DNA of 64,000 nt from CAXBMB01 sp052078155 (GCA_052078155.1 JBQJBP010000007.1:1-64000), one strand, 5' to 3'; shown: positions 29,749-38,865, counted from the stretch's first letter. Notes: a model not told the origin generated them from the letters alone. Made by a program: numbers and translations.

Positions 29749-29851
29749 TAGAGTCAAATCTCTTTTATTTGCCTCTTTTCAACAAGATAGAGGATGATTC
29801 ACGGTTTGGTATCAAGCGCTACGCGCGTTTACCTAAACCGATCATGCTCTA
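29749..29851 (+). repeat. Dispersed repeat, copy with collapsed left hairpin
   Basis: The ends TAGAGTCAAAT...CTAAACCGATCATGCTCTA and the entire right unit are present. In the left unit the central hairpin is missing, so that only its base (TAGAGTCAAAT and ATTTGCCTCT) remains. Deletion of a hairpin between its base repeats is what replication slippage would leave. It ends 28 bp before the next gene. Confidence 0.82.
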
Positions 29852-29879
29852 GCCTGATCTCTGCTGACGGTGCACTCCC

Positions 29880-30722
29880 ATGGCCCATTCCTTCGATCTC
29901 ATGCTGGGCAGCCAGTGTGGCCCGCCCTTTGACGGCATTGAAACCAGTTGCTCCCTCCCTGCCGAGCGTTTTTCTCCCCCCCTGCCCCCTGTCTGGCCGA
30001 GGTTGGAAGGCGACAGCCAGGGGCTGGCCCGCAAGCTAAAGGTCGGCGCAGAAGACTCCGCGACCTTCTTTTTCAAAAGCGGCGCTGACCTGCATCATCT
30101 GGGTTTTTCCTGCCGCCATGGTCTGGTGCGTCCAGATCTGATCATGGCCAGCCGCCACGCCAATGGCCGCCTGTTGCTGGAAGAACGCCGGAAACACCAC
30201 TTCGTCGGCAGTCTGGTGGTGGGCTACAACCCCTGCCTCAGGCTGGGTAAAGCAGGAGAACTGATTGAAGCTCTGGAACAGGAAGCCGCCCCCCATCCCC
30301 ACCTGTCCTTTGACGCCCTGAGACGCTGGGCCGAAGAGCAAAAGAAACCGGCAAAAAAACAAAGCCAGCGCCTGCACATTCGACTGCACAACCAGAAATC
30401 CTGCCCGGTCAACTGCCACCTGGACCTGGAGCAGGAGGAAGTACTGGGGGCCATTAAGACCCGCCTCAACCCCAACCAGCGCCTGGAGTGGCTTACCCCT
30501 CTTGCCGCCGGCCAGTTCATCTGGATCATCCTGGACGCCAGCCAGCGTGCAGAACACTCTGGCCAGGGGCACAGAGACGCCGCCTGCATGGTGATCTGGC
30601 TGGAGGCGAGCAGTGGCCGCCCCCGCGCCAGTCATGTGATTTCCCATCAGGGGGCCACAGCCTCGGTGATTCACCGGCCCGGAGAAGAAGGCACCTGGCC
30701 CATTGAACTGGCGGTCGGCTAG
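29880..30722 (+). CDS. Protein of unknown function
   Basis: A 280-residue protein I cannot place. It has no signal peptide or transmembrane helix. A basic linker rich in Lys/Gln (around residues 150-165, EEQKKPAKKQSQRLHIRLHN) separates an N-terminal part from a C-terminal part that looks mostly beta (QFIWIILDASQRAE, DAACMVIWLEASSG). Third-position GC bias fits a real gene on this strand better than the overlapping minus-strand frame. No clear ribosome site precedes the ATG at 29880, and the ATG at 29901 is an alternative. It follows the 107-residue unknown protein and converges on isovaleryl-CoA dehydrogenase. A repeat copy lies just upstream. Confidence 0.62.
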   Translation: MAHSFDLMLGSQCGPPFDGIETSCSLPAERFSPPLPPVWPRLEGDSQGLARKLKVGAEDSATFFFKSGADLHHLGFSCRHGLVRPDLIMASRHANGRLLLEERRKHHFVGSLVVGYNPCLRLGKAGELIEALEQEAAPHPHLSFDALRRWAEEQKKPAKKQSQRLHIRLHNQKSCPVNCHLDLEQEEVLGAIKTRLNPNQRLEWLTPLAAGQFIWIILDASQRAEHSGQGHRDAACMVIWLEASSGRPRASHVISHQGATASVIHRPGEEGTWPIELAVG

Positions 30723-30790
30723 ATCGCAGCCCCCGTCAAGAGACCCCAACTGGCGCTCTCCTATGCCCCACGGCGCGCCTGAGATCTCCC

Positions 30791-31963
30791 TCAGGCAGAT
30801 TCAGCAAAGAGCTCCCGCCCGATCAGCCAGCGGCGAATTTCACTGGTGCCAGCCCCAATCTCATAGAGCTTGGCGTCCCGCAGCAGGCGACCGGTCGGAT
30901 AGTCGTTGATATACCCGTTTCCGCCCAGAATCTGGATGGCATCCAGGGTCATCTGGGTGGCTTTTTCCGAGGCATAGAGGATGGCCCCGGCCGCGTCCTT
31001 GCGGGTGGTTTCACCCCGGTCGCAGGCCTGAGCCACCATGTAAACATAGGCCTTACAGGCATTCATGGTGGAGTACATATCGGCCAGCTTGCCCTGGATC
31101 AGCTGAAACTCACCGATGGATTTGCCGAACTGCTTGCGCTCATGAACATAGGGCATCACCACATCCATGCAGGCCTGCATGATGCCCAGCGGACCGGCGG
31201 AAAGCACCACACGCTCGTAGTCCAGGCCGCTCATCAACACATGAACGCCCTTGTTCAGTTCCCCCAGAATGTTCTCTTCCGGAACTTCACAGTTTTCAAA
31301 TACCAGCTCCGCGGTTGGTGACCCCCGCATGCCCAGCTTGTCCAGCTTCTGGTTAACGCTGAAGCCTTTGGTGCCCTTTTCAACGATGAAAGCCGTGATG
31401 CCCTTCGGGCCTGCGTCCGGGTCGGTGCGCGCATAGATCACAAAGGTATCGGCTTCCGTGGAGTTGGTGATCCACATCTTGGTGCCGGTCAGCACATACC
31501 GGTCACCCTTCTTCACGGCCTGAGTCCGCAGGGAAACCACATCGGAGCCGGAACCAGGCTCACTCATGGCCAGGGAGCCCACATGTTCGCCGGACACCAG
31601 TTTCGGCAGGTACTTTTCCTTCTGTGCGGCGCTGCCGTTCCGGTGGATCTGATTGACGCAGAGGTTGGAATGAGCCCCGTAGCTCAAACCGATGGAGGCT
31701 GACGCCCGGCTGACTTCCTCAACCGCCACCACATGTTCCAGATACCCCAGACCTGCGCCGCCATATTCTTCGGCAACCGTAATGCCGTGCAGACCCAGTT
31801 CCCCCATGGCTGGCCACAGCTGACGGGGAAACCAGTCTTCCCGATCAATACGTTCGGCCAGAGGGGCGATTTCTTCCTGAGAAAAGCTCAGCACGCTGTC
31901 ACGCAGCATGTCGGCTGTGTCTCCAAGATTGAAGTTCAGGCTGGGCAACTGATTGGGAAGCAT
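30791..31963 (-). CDS. ivd: Isovaleryl-CoA dehydrogenase
   Basis: Oxidises isovaleryl-CoA to 3-methylcrotonyl-CoA, the committed oxidation in leucine breakdown; electrons go to ETF. The 390-residue protein has SEPGSGSDVVSLRT and WITNSTEADTFVIYA as FAD signature regions. The key evidence is the catalytic base: Glu250 in LDYERVVLSAGPLG, the isovaleryl-CoA dehydrogenase position, while the usual C-terminal position has no Glu (YEIGAGTSEIRR). That combination distinguishes IVD from medium- and short-chain enzymes. Its product is the substrate of MccAB encoded 15 to 22 kb away. It is not in an operon with them, and a repeat element lies upstream. Confidence 0.96.
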   Translation of the reverse strand: MLPNQLPSLNFNLGDTADMLRDSVLSFSQEEIAPLAERIDREDWFPRQLWPAMGELGLHGITVAEEYGGAGLGYLEHVVAVEEVSRASASIGLSYGAHSNLCVNQIHRNGSAAQKEKYLPKLVSGEHVGSLAMSEPGSGSDVVSLRTQAVKKGDRYVLTGTKMWITNSTEADTFVIYARTDPDAGPKGITAFIVEKGTKGFSVNQKLDKLGMRGSPTAELVFENCEVPEENILGELNKGVHVLMSGLDYERVVLSAGPLGIMQACMDVVMPYVHERKQFGKSIGEFQLIQGKLADMYSTMNACKAYVYMVAQACDRGETTRKDAAGAILYASEKATQMTLDAIQILGGNGYINDYPTGRLLRDAKLYEIGAGTSEIRRWLIGRELFAESA

Positions 31964-32025
31964 CTGTTTGACTTTCTATTGGTCAGACAAGAGCCGCAAA
32001 GCGGCCTGGGTTTGAGTATAGCGAC

Positions 32026-32155
32026 TGGAGCATGATCGGTTTAGTCAGAAGCGTTTGCGCTTGGAACCAAACCGCAAATCACCCTCCAAAACACTGAAAA
32101 GAGTTGCACGATTTAAGAGTTCTCACGAAGTGATCCCACTCAAACCGCTGTGGCA
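32026..32155 (-). repeat. Dispersed repeat, diverged full copy in minus orientation
   Basis: Begins with the right-unit end (GAGCATGATCGGTTTAGTCA) and runs to the left-unit end (CCCACTCAAACCGCTG). Both units and the linker can be followed, with more substitutions than in the copies at 40104 or 55823. It lies between the starts and stops of two minus-strand genes, ivd and the thioesterase. Confidence 0.78.
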
Positions 32156-32261
32156 CCCGAGCGCCCGCCCGGGGAAAATTCTGGTCTTTCACCTGACCAC
32201 ACATGGCCGCAGATCATATCCGCGAAGGCAACAGAAGGCGCGAGGCCATTTCTGGGACTGG

Positions 32262-32720
32262 TCAGGTCGTCGGTTCGTCAGGACGGTCATGCATGCACAT
32301 CAGAGTCTGCTGCATCTTTGCGCAGAGCTTTTCCTTGCCATCTTTGATGACATAGGCCTCGATATCGCAAATGGTCAGGGTCCGGCCCGGCTTGATCACC
32401 CGTCCGACTGTGCGCAGGGTTTGCCCGTCTGCCGGAGCCAGAAGGTTGACCTTGAACTCCACGGTCAGGACGGAAGATCCGGCGGGAAAGAGAGAGTAGC
32501 CGGCATAACCACCGGCAGAGTCCGCCAGGGTGCTGGTGACCCCGGCATGAAAAAAACCATGCTGCTGGGTCAGTCCCTTGTGGTGGTCCACCAGGATCTC
32601 CACCAGACCAGGTTCAACACGCCCCAGGCGCGCGCCCAGTGTGTCCATGATGCCCTGCCGGGCAAAGGACTCACGGACCTTCTGTTCAAACTGCGGATCT
32701 CTAGGCGTGAACTCTGCCAT
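32262..32720 (-). CDS. PaaI-type hotdog thioesterase
   Basis: A 152-residue acyl-CoA thioesterase of the hotdog fold. GLTQQHGFFHAGVTSTLADS contains the HGG-like turn and the acidic/Ser residues at the helix start that form the PaaI active site; VEFKVNLLAPADG is the following strand. Such enzymes release CoA from stalled acyl-CoA intermediates. Its place 300 bp upstream of ivd fits a housekeeping role in acyl-CoA catabolism, but the substrate is unknown. ATG at 32720 follows GAGGA with 7-nt spacing; the upstream 25 codons of open frame are not needed. Confidence 0.9.
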   Translation of the reverse strand: MAEFTPRDPQFEQKVRESFARQGIMDTLGARLGRVEPGLVEILVDHHKGLTQQHGFFHAGVTSTLADSAGGYAGYSLFPAGSSVLTVEFKVNLLAPADGQTLRTVGRVIKPGRTLTICDIEAYVIKDGKEKLCAKMQQTLMCMHDRPDEPTT

Positions 32721-32963
32721 TACCGGGTCCTCGTTTCCTTTAGAGCCACTCGCTTCCGGATGAACCACAGCGTGCTGTGACACAAAGAAGAACAAGGCTC
32801 TTAACAGCGGGTTGGAAGGTGACTGAGGTCAGAAGCAAAAACTGCGGCCTCTGAAGATCACCCCCCGAAACTCCCTCTTCTTGTACCCAGCAGAGCAGGT
32901 ACCGTAAATCGAAAAATTCGAACAGTCGTTAGAAACAAAGCCTGCGATGAAACCCATCAAGCA

Positions 32964-32987
32964 GGAAGCCCACCCCTGGTGGCTTCC
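32964..32987 (-). terminator. Possible terminator of the GST gene
   Basis: GGAAGCC(C)ACC-CCT-GGTGGCTTCC forms a 10-bp stem with one bulge 13 bp past the stop of the minus-strand GST gene. Only scattered T residues follow, so the call is tentative. Confidence 0.4.
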
Positions 32988-32999
32988 CCGTACCGGACT

Positions 33000-33644
33000 T
33001 TAGAAGGACCAGTCCCCATAGTGCTTTTGCCAAAGAGGAGCGATGGCCGGTCGTGCCCTGACGGCCGCGACGAGATCAGCAATCTGCGGATTGCGTTCTG
33101 CAAAGCTGGCATAGTCCCAGTGCCAGGCCACCAGCATGGCCAGATAAACATCAAAAACACTGAAAGCAGAACCAAAGAGGAAAGGACCCTCTGTCTTCTT
33201 CAGTTCCTCATTGATGATTGCAGCATGCTCTTCAAAGGCCTGGGCTGCGGCAGCCCTCACCCCTTTGTAACCCTCTGTGTCGGTGGTGTAGCGACGGGCG
33301 TAGTAGTAGCGAAGATCTTCCTCGTACAGATTGACCGCGGCGAAGATCAGCCAGCGGTAAAGCGTGGCGCGCTGGGCCGTACCTGCTTCCGGGGCCAGGC
33401 GGGCTGACGGATGGCAATCCACCAGATGCAACAGGCAAGCGGCGGTCTCTGTCATGACGGTTCCGTCAGGAAGAACCAGTGCCGGAATCTGCCCCCTGGG
33501 ATTCAGCGCGAGATAGTCTGCCTGCTGATGGCCGTTTTCCTCTTTGCTCAGAGCGATCAGCTCATGCTCCAGCCCCAGTTCCGTCAGCGCCGCTTCCACA
33601 ACGAAGGAGCCAGCCCCGTCCATTGAATAGAGTTTGTAAGTCAC
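33000..33644 (-). CDS. Glutathione S-transferase family protein
   Basis: A 214-residue cytosolic GST. The N-terminal thioredoxin-like domain (KLYSMDGAGSFVVEAALTEL) has the ALNPRGQIPALVLPDG cis-Pro loop and TETAACLLHL for glutathione gamma-glutamyl binding. An all-helical C-terminal domain follows. The usual Cys/Ser/Tyr of the active site is replaced by MDGAGS, so the class and substrate cannot be named; it resembles the GstN/GstC group common in alphaproteobacteria. A single gene with its own short upstream region before mgtE on the same strand. Confidence 0.9.
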   Translation of the reverse strand: MTYKLYSMDGAGSFVVEAALTELGLEHELIALSKEENGHQQADYLALNPRGQIPALVLPDGTVMTETAACLLHLVDCHPSARLAPEAGTAQRATLYRWLIFAAVNLYEEDLRYYYARRYTTDTEGYKGVRAAAAQAFEEHAAIINEELKKTEGPFLFGSAFSVFDVYLAMLVAWHWDYASFAERNPQIADLVAAVRARPAIAPLWQKHYGDWSF

Positions 33645-33671
33645 AGGCAGTCCAATTCTCTTTTTTGAGGG

Positions 33672-35075
33672 TTAAAGCAGGAAGATCGATGCCAGCCCCA
33701 GAAAGGCAAAGAAACCAACCACGTCCGTCACCGTGGTCAGGAACACCGACGAGGAAACCGCCGGATCCACTTTCATGCGGTCCAGCACAATGGGAATGAG
33801 CGCACCAAAAGCCCCGGCCACCAGCATGTTAATCACCATGGCCGCGCCAATGACCAGCGCCAGGATTGTCGAACTGAACCAGACCCAGGTCACCACCCCG
33901 ATCACCGCCGCAAAAATCACCCCGTTGACCAGTCCCACCACCACTTCCTTGGTGATAAACCGCTGGGTTGCCGTGCCCGCCAGATTCTTCATGGCAATGG
34001 CCCGCACCGCCACCGACAGGGACTGGGTACCGGCGTTTCCGCCCATGGAGGCAACAATGGGCATCAGCACCGCCAGCGCCACCACCTTCTCCAGCGTGTC
34101 TGTGAAAAGCCCAATGACCAGCGATGCCAGCACGGCGGTCAGCAGATTGACGAAGAGCCAGAGGGAGCGTGACTTTGCTGTCTCCAGGGCCGCGGAGTAG
34201 AGATCATCTTCGCCCACACCGCTCAGTTTGAAGAAATCCTCCTGAGCCTCCTCTTCAACCACATGCACCACGTCATCGATGGTGATCAGGCCCAACAGGC
34301 GTCCGGCGGAATCAACCACAGGCGCGGAAATCAGGTCATACTGCTTGAAGAGATAGGCCACCTCTTCCTGGTCCATGTTCACGGGGATGGAATAGTGGTC
34401 CTCGTCCATGATGTCAGCCAGGGCGGTGGGGCGGCTGTTACGCAGGACCCGGGACAACGGCAGTTTGCCCACCGGTTTGTAGCGGGGGTCGACCAGATAA
34501 AGATCGTAAAAATCCGATTGGATCTTGCGCTTGTTGGAGCGCATGTAGTCGATGGTCTCGCCAACACTCCAGAGCGCAGGCACCACCATCACCTCGCGCT
34601 GCATCAGACGTCCGGCTGAATCTTCCGGAAACTCGAGCCCCTCGAGAATGAACCGCTGATAGGTTCGGGGAATGCGGCTGAGCACCTGAACACTGAGGTC
34701 TTCGGACAGATCCTCAAAAATCTCCAGGGCATCATCACTTTCCAGCGCTTCAATGATGCGCGCAACAGCCTTCGGACCCAGCTTTTCAGCCACTTCCTCC
34801 CGATAAGAGGATTCCAGGTGGGTCAGGACCTCCGGGTCCATGGCAAAGGCCACAATGTCCAGCAGCAGGCTGCGATGGTCACTGTCCAGGCCTTCCAGCA
34901 AATCCGCCATATCCGCCGGATGCAGCGATTCCGCCAGGTCTGTAACTGTCTCGAAGTCCCGGTTGTCCAGCGCATCGACAACCTGATCCATCAGGTCGTG
35001 CTCAAGACCGGCCACCTCTTCGGAGGTGGGTTCACTTTCCGGCTGCTGGCTGTAGGGATCCAAAGGATCGACCAT
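33672..35075 (-). CDS. mgtE: MgtE-type magnesium transporter
   Basis: A Mg2+ channel of the inner membrane. The 467-residue protein has the full MgtE order: an acidic N-domain of helical repeats (residues 20-150), a pair of CBS domains (about 150-275, MDEDHYSIPVNMDQEEVAYL) that sense cytosolic Mg2+, and a C-terminal five-helix pore (SMGGNAGTQSLSVAVR with the conserved GNAGTQ, then PIVLDRMKVDPA). The ATG at 35075 follows AGAGGA with 6-nt spacing; the frame to 35129 is not needed. It lies 149 bp downstream of the malic enzyme on the same strand. Confidence 0.96.
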   Translation of the reverse strand: MVDPLDPYSQQPESEPTSEEVAGLEHDLMDQVVDALDNRDFETVTDLAESLHPADMADLLEGLDSDHRSLLLDIVAFAMDPEVLTHLESSYREEVAEKLGPKAVARIIEALESDDALEIFEDLSEDLSVQVLSRIPRTYQRFILEGLEFPEDSAGRLMQREVMVVPALWSVGETIDYMRSNKRKIQSDFYDLYLVDPRYKPVGKLPLSRVLRNSRPTALADIMDEDHYSIPVNMDQEEVAYLFKQYDLISAPVVDSAGRLLGLITIDDVVHVVEEEAQEDFFKLSGVGEDDLYSAALETAKSRSLWLFVNLLTAVLASLVIGLFTDTLEKVVALAVLMPIVASMGGNAGTQSLSVAVRAIAMKNLAGTATQRFITKEVVVGLVNGVIFAAVIGVVTWVWFSSTILALVIGAAMVINMLVAGAFGALIPIVLDRMKVDPAVSSSVFLTTVTDVVGFFAFLGLASIFLL

Positions 35076-35223
35076 GAACGGTCCTCTTTGGTGAGCAGTG
35101 ATCATGAGGGCCCCGGCGCCAAAAGGCACCGGACCCCAGTGAACAGACCTGCCGGGCGTGGCACCCGGTTAAAGGTCCAGCCAAAGTGTAATCAAATTGG
35201 CGACATCAGCGAGCAGAAAATCC

Positions 35224-37506
35224 TCAGGCCTTGTCGTCGTCCGCCTGAGCTTCCACCACGGCCAGCGCTGAGATGTTCACCACCCCGCGGGCGGTCACGG
35301 AAGGGGTGACAATGTGGGCCGGTTTGCGTGGACCCAGCAAAAGCGGTCCCACATGCAGACCGCTGCCCAGCACCTTAACCAGGTTAAAGGAGATGTTGGC
35401 CGAATCCAGTGTCGGCATGACCAGCAGGTTGGCTTCACCCTTCAGTTTGGAATTGGGGAAGATGCGGTCGCGAATGGCAGGGGACAGGGCCGCATCGGCG
35501 TGCATCTCCCCTTCCACCTCCAGATCCGGGTAATCCCGGTGCAGGATCTTGACAGCTTCCCGCATCTTGCGGGCTTCAGCATCGCTGTGACTGCCGAAGT
35601 TGGAATGGCTGACCAGGGCCACCTTGGGTGTGATGCCAAAGCGTCTGACCGCTTCGGCGGACATGATGGTGGTTTGAACCACCTCATCGACCGTCAGGTC
35701 ATTGGTCACATAGGTATCGGTCAGGAAGTAGGAGCCGCGCTGTGTGATAAGCAAAGACAAAGCCGAGAAGTCATGCATGCGCTCATCTCTGCCCAGCAGC
35801 TGCTCGATCACTTCCAGATGGTCGCTGTACTGACCTTCCAACCCGCAGATCACCGCATCAGCATGGCCCAGCTTGACCGCCAGGGCGCCGATTACCGTCG
35901 TGTTGGTACGCACAATGGTGCGGGCCCGTTCCGGGGAAACACCTTTGCGCTCCATCAGCTCGTGATAGAGATTCACATACTCGTTGTAGCGCGAATCAGA
36001 CTGTGGATTGACCAGCTCAAAGTGCTCATCCTGACAGATCCGCAGGCCCAGTTCCTTGATGCGTTTCTCAACCACTTCAGGCCGACCACAGATGATCGGG
36101 CGGGCCAGTCCCTCGTCAGCCAACACCTGCACAGCCCGCAACACACGCCGGGATTCCCCTTCGGCAAAGAACACCCGCTGCGGGTCGTTTTTGGCCTGTT
36201 CAAAGATCGGTTTCATGATCAGGCCGGAGCGGAAGACGAATTGACCCAGCTGTTCGCGATAAGCGTCAAAGTCCTCGATGGGGCGTGTGGCCACCCCACT
36301 GTCCATGGCGGCTTTCGCCACAGCCGGGGCGATTTCCAGAATCAGGCGGGGATCGAAGGGGCTGGGGATCAGGTAGTCCTTGCCAAAGGACAGGGCGGTC
36401 CCGCCATAGGCCTGGGAAACCACCTCTGACGATTCGGCCTTGGCCAGATCGGCAATGGCCTTCACACAGGCGATCTTCATGTCTTCGTTGATGGTCTTGG
36501 CCCCGACATCCAGCGCACCGCGGAAGATAAAGGGGAAACAAAGAACGTTGTTTACCTGATTGGGATAGTCGGAACGGCCGGTTGCGATGATGGCATCAGG
36601 CCGGGCTTCACGGGCTTCTTCCGGCATGATTTCGGGTACCGGATTGGCCAGAGCCAAAATCAGCGGTTTCTCGGCCATTCGTTTGACCATGTCCGCTTTC
36701 AGGACACCAGGTGCAGACAATCCCATGAAGATGTCTGCCCCCCCAATGGCATCATCCAGGGTGCGGTCTTCCGTATCGCGGGCATAGACCGCTTTCCACT
36801 GGTCCATCAGAACGCCCCGTCCTTCATAGACGACGCCTTCAATGTCCAGAACGGTGATGTTTTCCCGCTTCGCCCCCATGGAACAGAGCAGATTGAGGCA
36901 GGCAAGCGCTGCGGCCCCGGCTCCCGAACAGACGATTTTCACGTCACCCAGGTCTTTGCCGACCAGCCGCAGGCCGTTGTAGATGAAAGAGCTGACAATG
37001 ATGGCGGTGCCGTGCTGGTCGTCATGGAACACGGGGATGTCCATGCGATCACGCAGCGCCTGTTCAACAATGAAGCACTCCGGCGCTTTGATGTCTTCCA
37101 GATTAATGCCGCCAAAGGTGGGCTCCAGAGCCGCAACCACTTCGATCAGCTTTTCAGGGTCCTTTTCCGCCACTTCAATGTCAAAGACATCCACACCGGC
37201 AAACTTCTTGAAGAGGACAGCCTTACCTTCCATCACCGGTTTGGAAGCCAGGGGACCGATGTCTCCCAGGCCCAGCACGGCCGTACCGTTGGAGACAACC
37301 CCCACCAGGTTCCCTCTGGCGGTGACGCGCGACGCTTCCTTTTCATCCACCACAATGGCGTTGCAGGCTGCCGCCACCCCGGGGGAATAAGCCAGCGCCA
37401 GGTCCCGCTGGTTGGCCAGAGGTTTGGTTGCCACCACCTCCAGCTTACCGGGTTTCCCGGCACGGTGATATTCAAGCGCAGCTTCTGTCAGGTTTTTGTC
37501 GACCAT
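35224..37506 (-). CDS. maeB: NADP-dependent malic enzyme with phosphotransacetylase-like domain
   Basis: Oxidative decarboxylation of malate to pyruvate with NADPH formation. The 760-residue protein is the long bacterial MaeB form. The N-terminal malic domain has LALAYSPGVAAAC and the metal/substrate segment FHDDQHGTA. The Rossmann domain has VCSGAGAAALACLNLL. The C-terminal 330 residues are a phosphate acetyltransferase-like domain (RVFFAEGESRRVLRA, TLDSANISFNLVK) that lacks transacetylase activity in studied relatives and binds acetyl-CoA as a regulator. It provides pyruvate and NADPH during growth on acetyl-CoA-yielding substrates such as leucine. Its upstream region, shared with divergent lipB, holds a single repeat unit. 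Confidence 0.96.
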   Translation of the reverse strand: MVDKNLTEAALEYHRAGKPGKLEVVATKPLANQRDLALAYSPGVAAACNAIVVDEKEASRVTARGNLVGVVSNGTAVLGLGDIGPLASKPVMEGKAVLFKKFAGVDVFDIEVAEKDPEKLIEVVAALEPTFGGINLEDIKAPECFIVEQALRDRMDIPVFHDDQHGTAIIVSSFIYNGLRLVGKDLGDVKIVCSGAGAAALACLNLLCSMGAKRENITVLDIEGVVYEGRGVLMDQWKAVYARDTEDRTLDDAIGGADIFMGLSAPGVLKADMVKRMAEKPLILALANPVPEIMPEEAREARPDAIIATGRSDYPNQVNNVLCFPFIFRGALDVGAKTINEDMKIACVKAIADLAKAESSEVVSQAYGGTALSFGKDYLIPSPFDPRLILEIAPAVAKAAMDSGVATRPIEDFDAYREQLGQFVFRSGLIMKPIFEQAKNDPQRVFFAEGESRRVLRAVQVLADEGLARPIICGRPEVVEKRIKELGLRICQDEHFELVNPQSDSRYNEYVNLYHELMERKGVSPERARTIVRTNTTVIGALAVKLGHADAVICGLEGQYSDHLEVIEQLLGRDERMHDFSALSLLITQRGSYFLTDTYVTNDLTVDEVVQTTIMSAEAVRRFGITPKVALVSHSNFGSHSDAEARKMREAVKILHRDYPDLEVEGEMHADAALSPAIRDRIFPNSKLKGEANLLVMPTLDSANISFNLVKVLGSGLHVGPLLLGPRKPAHIVTPSVTARGVVNISALAVVEAQADDDKA

Positions 37507-37616
37507 GGATCCCCCCTAGATCACAAATTCTCAGGGCCTTTTCAGGCTTCCGCCTCTGCCTTTATGGGCTGTCTCTGCGACAGGTGCAACAGAGGTACAG
37601 TAAGCCACGCCAGCCC

Positions 37617-37697
37617 TGGAGCATGATCGATTTAGTTGGAAGCGCTTCGCGCTTGAAACCAAATCGTGAATCATCCTCTATCCTGTTGAAAAGAGCA
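37617..37697 (-). repeat. Dispersed repeat, solo right unit plus linker
   Basis: In minus orientation one complete right unit (GAGCATGATCGATTTAGTTG to AATCATCCTCTA, 37619-37680) is followed by linker-like TCCTGTTGAAAAGAG; the left unit is absent. A palindrome GGAAGCGCTTCGCGCTT forms the hairpin tip. It shows that the units can exist alone. It lies between the divergent maeB and lipB genes. Confidence 0.78.
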
Positions 37698-37975
37698 GCG
37701 GGACTCGAAAGGCCGGTACGGCATTGATTTGAAGACGAGAGCCTACCCTAAGGTTAGCTGAACTCAAGCCCCAGTCTTGCCACAGCAGCTTTGCAGAACT
37801 AACGAAGCTACCACATCACTGTGACAATTCAGCCGCCTGCTTTATGGGGTGCTCATCAAATCCCCCGACAGGCTCGGTTCTTGTCCAATCATACTGAAGC
37901 GCTTATCTAGAGCAGGTCCGATCCTGTGTGGTGCCGGAGCGGACATTCAGACCTTTCAGAAAAAGACCTGCCCCC

Positions 37976-38680
37976 ATGGATGCGCCCGATCTGCTTCACC
38001 CCGCCCCGGCTGATTTCCCCTCCCATTCCGATGGACCGGAATGGCTGATTTCGCGCCGACCAGTGGCTTATCCCGAAGCACTTCAGTTCATGGAAAACCG
38101 GGTGGCGGCCATTTATGAAGGCACCGCCAAAGAAGCCATCTGGCTGCTGGAACATCCCCCTCTCTATACAGCCGGCACCAGTGCCAACCCCGTGGACCTG
38201 CTGGACAGCCGTTTTCCCGTCTATGAAACCGGTCGCGGTGGCCAATACACCTATCACGGCCCGGGCCAGCGGGTGATCTACGTCATGCTGGATCTGAAAC
38301 GCCGCACCCCGGACCTGCGGGCCTTTGTGCACAATCTGGAAGACTGGGTAATCGCCGCCCTGGGACAGTTCAATGTGGTGGGTGAACGGCGTGATGGGCG
38401 TGTGGGCATCTGGGTGGATCGCGGGCGGCAGCCGGACGGCCTGTCGAAAGAAGACAAGATTGCGGCCATCGGCGTTCGGGTTCGCCGCTGGGTCACCTAC
38501 CACGGCATCGCCATCAATGTGGAGCCGGAGCTGGATCATTTTGGTGGGATCGTGCCCTGCGGCATCAGCGAACATGGCGTCACCTCTCTGGTGGATCTGG
38601 GCCTGCCTGTCGCCCTGCCCGATCTGGACGTGGCCCTGCAGCAGACTTTCGACAGCGTGTTTGCCCCTCCCGGCTCCTGA
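37976..38680 (+). CDS. lipB: Octanoyl-ACP:protein N-octanoyltransferase
   Basis: Moves octanoate from acyl-carrier protein to the lipoyl domains of 2-oxoacid dehydrogenases and GcvH, the first step of lipoate synthesis. The 234-residue protein has GGQYTYHGPGQRVIY, the LipB signature, then KIAAIGVRVRRWVTYHG with the catalytic Lys, and GIVPCGISEHGVTSL with the acyl-thioester Cys. The ATG at 37976 removes 16 upstream residues that are not part of the family. Standalone gene, closed by a repeat copy and a bidirectional terminator. Confidence 0.97.
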   Translation: MDAPDLLHPAPADFPSHSDGPEWLISRRPVAYPEALQFMENRVAAIYEGTAKEAIWLLEHPPLYTAGTSANPVDLLDSRFPVYETGRGGQYTYHGPGQRVIYVMLDLKRRTPDLRAFVHNLEDWVIAALGQFNVVGERRDGRVGIWVDRGRQPDGLSKEDKIAAIGVRVRRWVTYHGIAINVEPELDHFGGIVPCGISEHGVTSLVDLGLPVALPDLDVALQQTFDSVFAPPGS

Positions 38681-38687
38681 CCTTCCC

Positions 38688-38777
38688 TCGTCAAATCCGT
38701 TTGAGTGGATTCACAACGTGATACCACTTCAGTCGTGAACCTCTTTTCAATGTGTTAGAGGATGATTCACGCTTTTA
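38688..38777 (+). repeat. Dispersed repeat, left unit, linker and stub of right unit
   Basis: From CGTCAAATCCGTTTGAGTGG through TTTCAATGTGT to TAGAGGATGATTCACG the sequence follows the consensus, then stops. The rest of the right unit is missing. It starts 8 bp after the lipB stop and is followed after 12 bp by an intrinsic terminator. Confidence 0.8.
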
Positions 38778-38789
38778 AACGCCCGCAGC

Positions 38790-38819
38790 AAAAAAGGCCC
38801 GACAAAGCGGGCCTTTTTT
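38790..38819. terminator. Bidirectional intrinsic terminator
   Basis: AAAAAAGGCCCG-ACAAAG-CGGGCCTTTTTT is a 12-bp perfect stem with T-runs on both strands, between the convergent lipB (plus) and permease (minus) genes. Confidence 0.92.
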
Positions 38820-38865
38820 TCTTCAGCCAGGATGAAATGGCTGAGGTGGTCTTGGTGATAACGGT

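Noticed and set aside
30036..30749. 237-codon minus-strand frame opposite the unknown gene at 29880
   Set aside because: Less regular third-position bias and no start signal. The plus-strand frame is preferred, though neither is certain.
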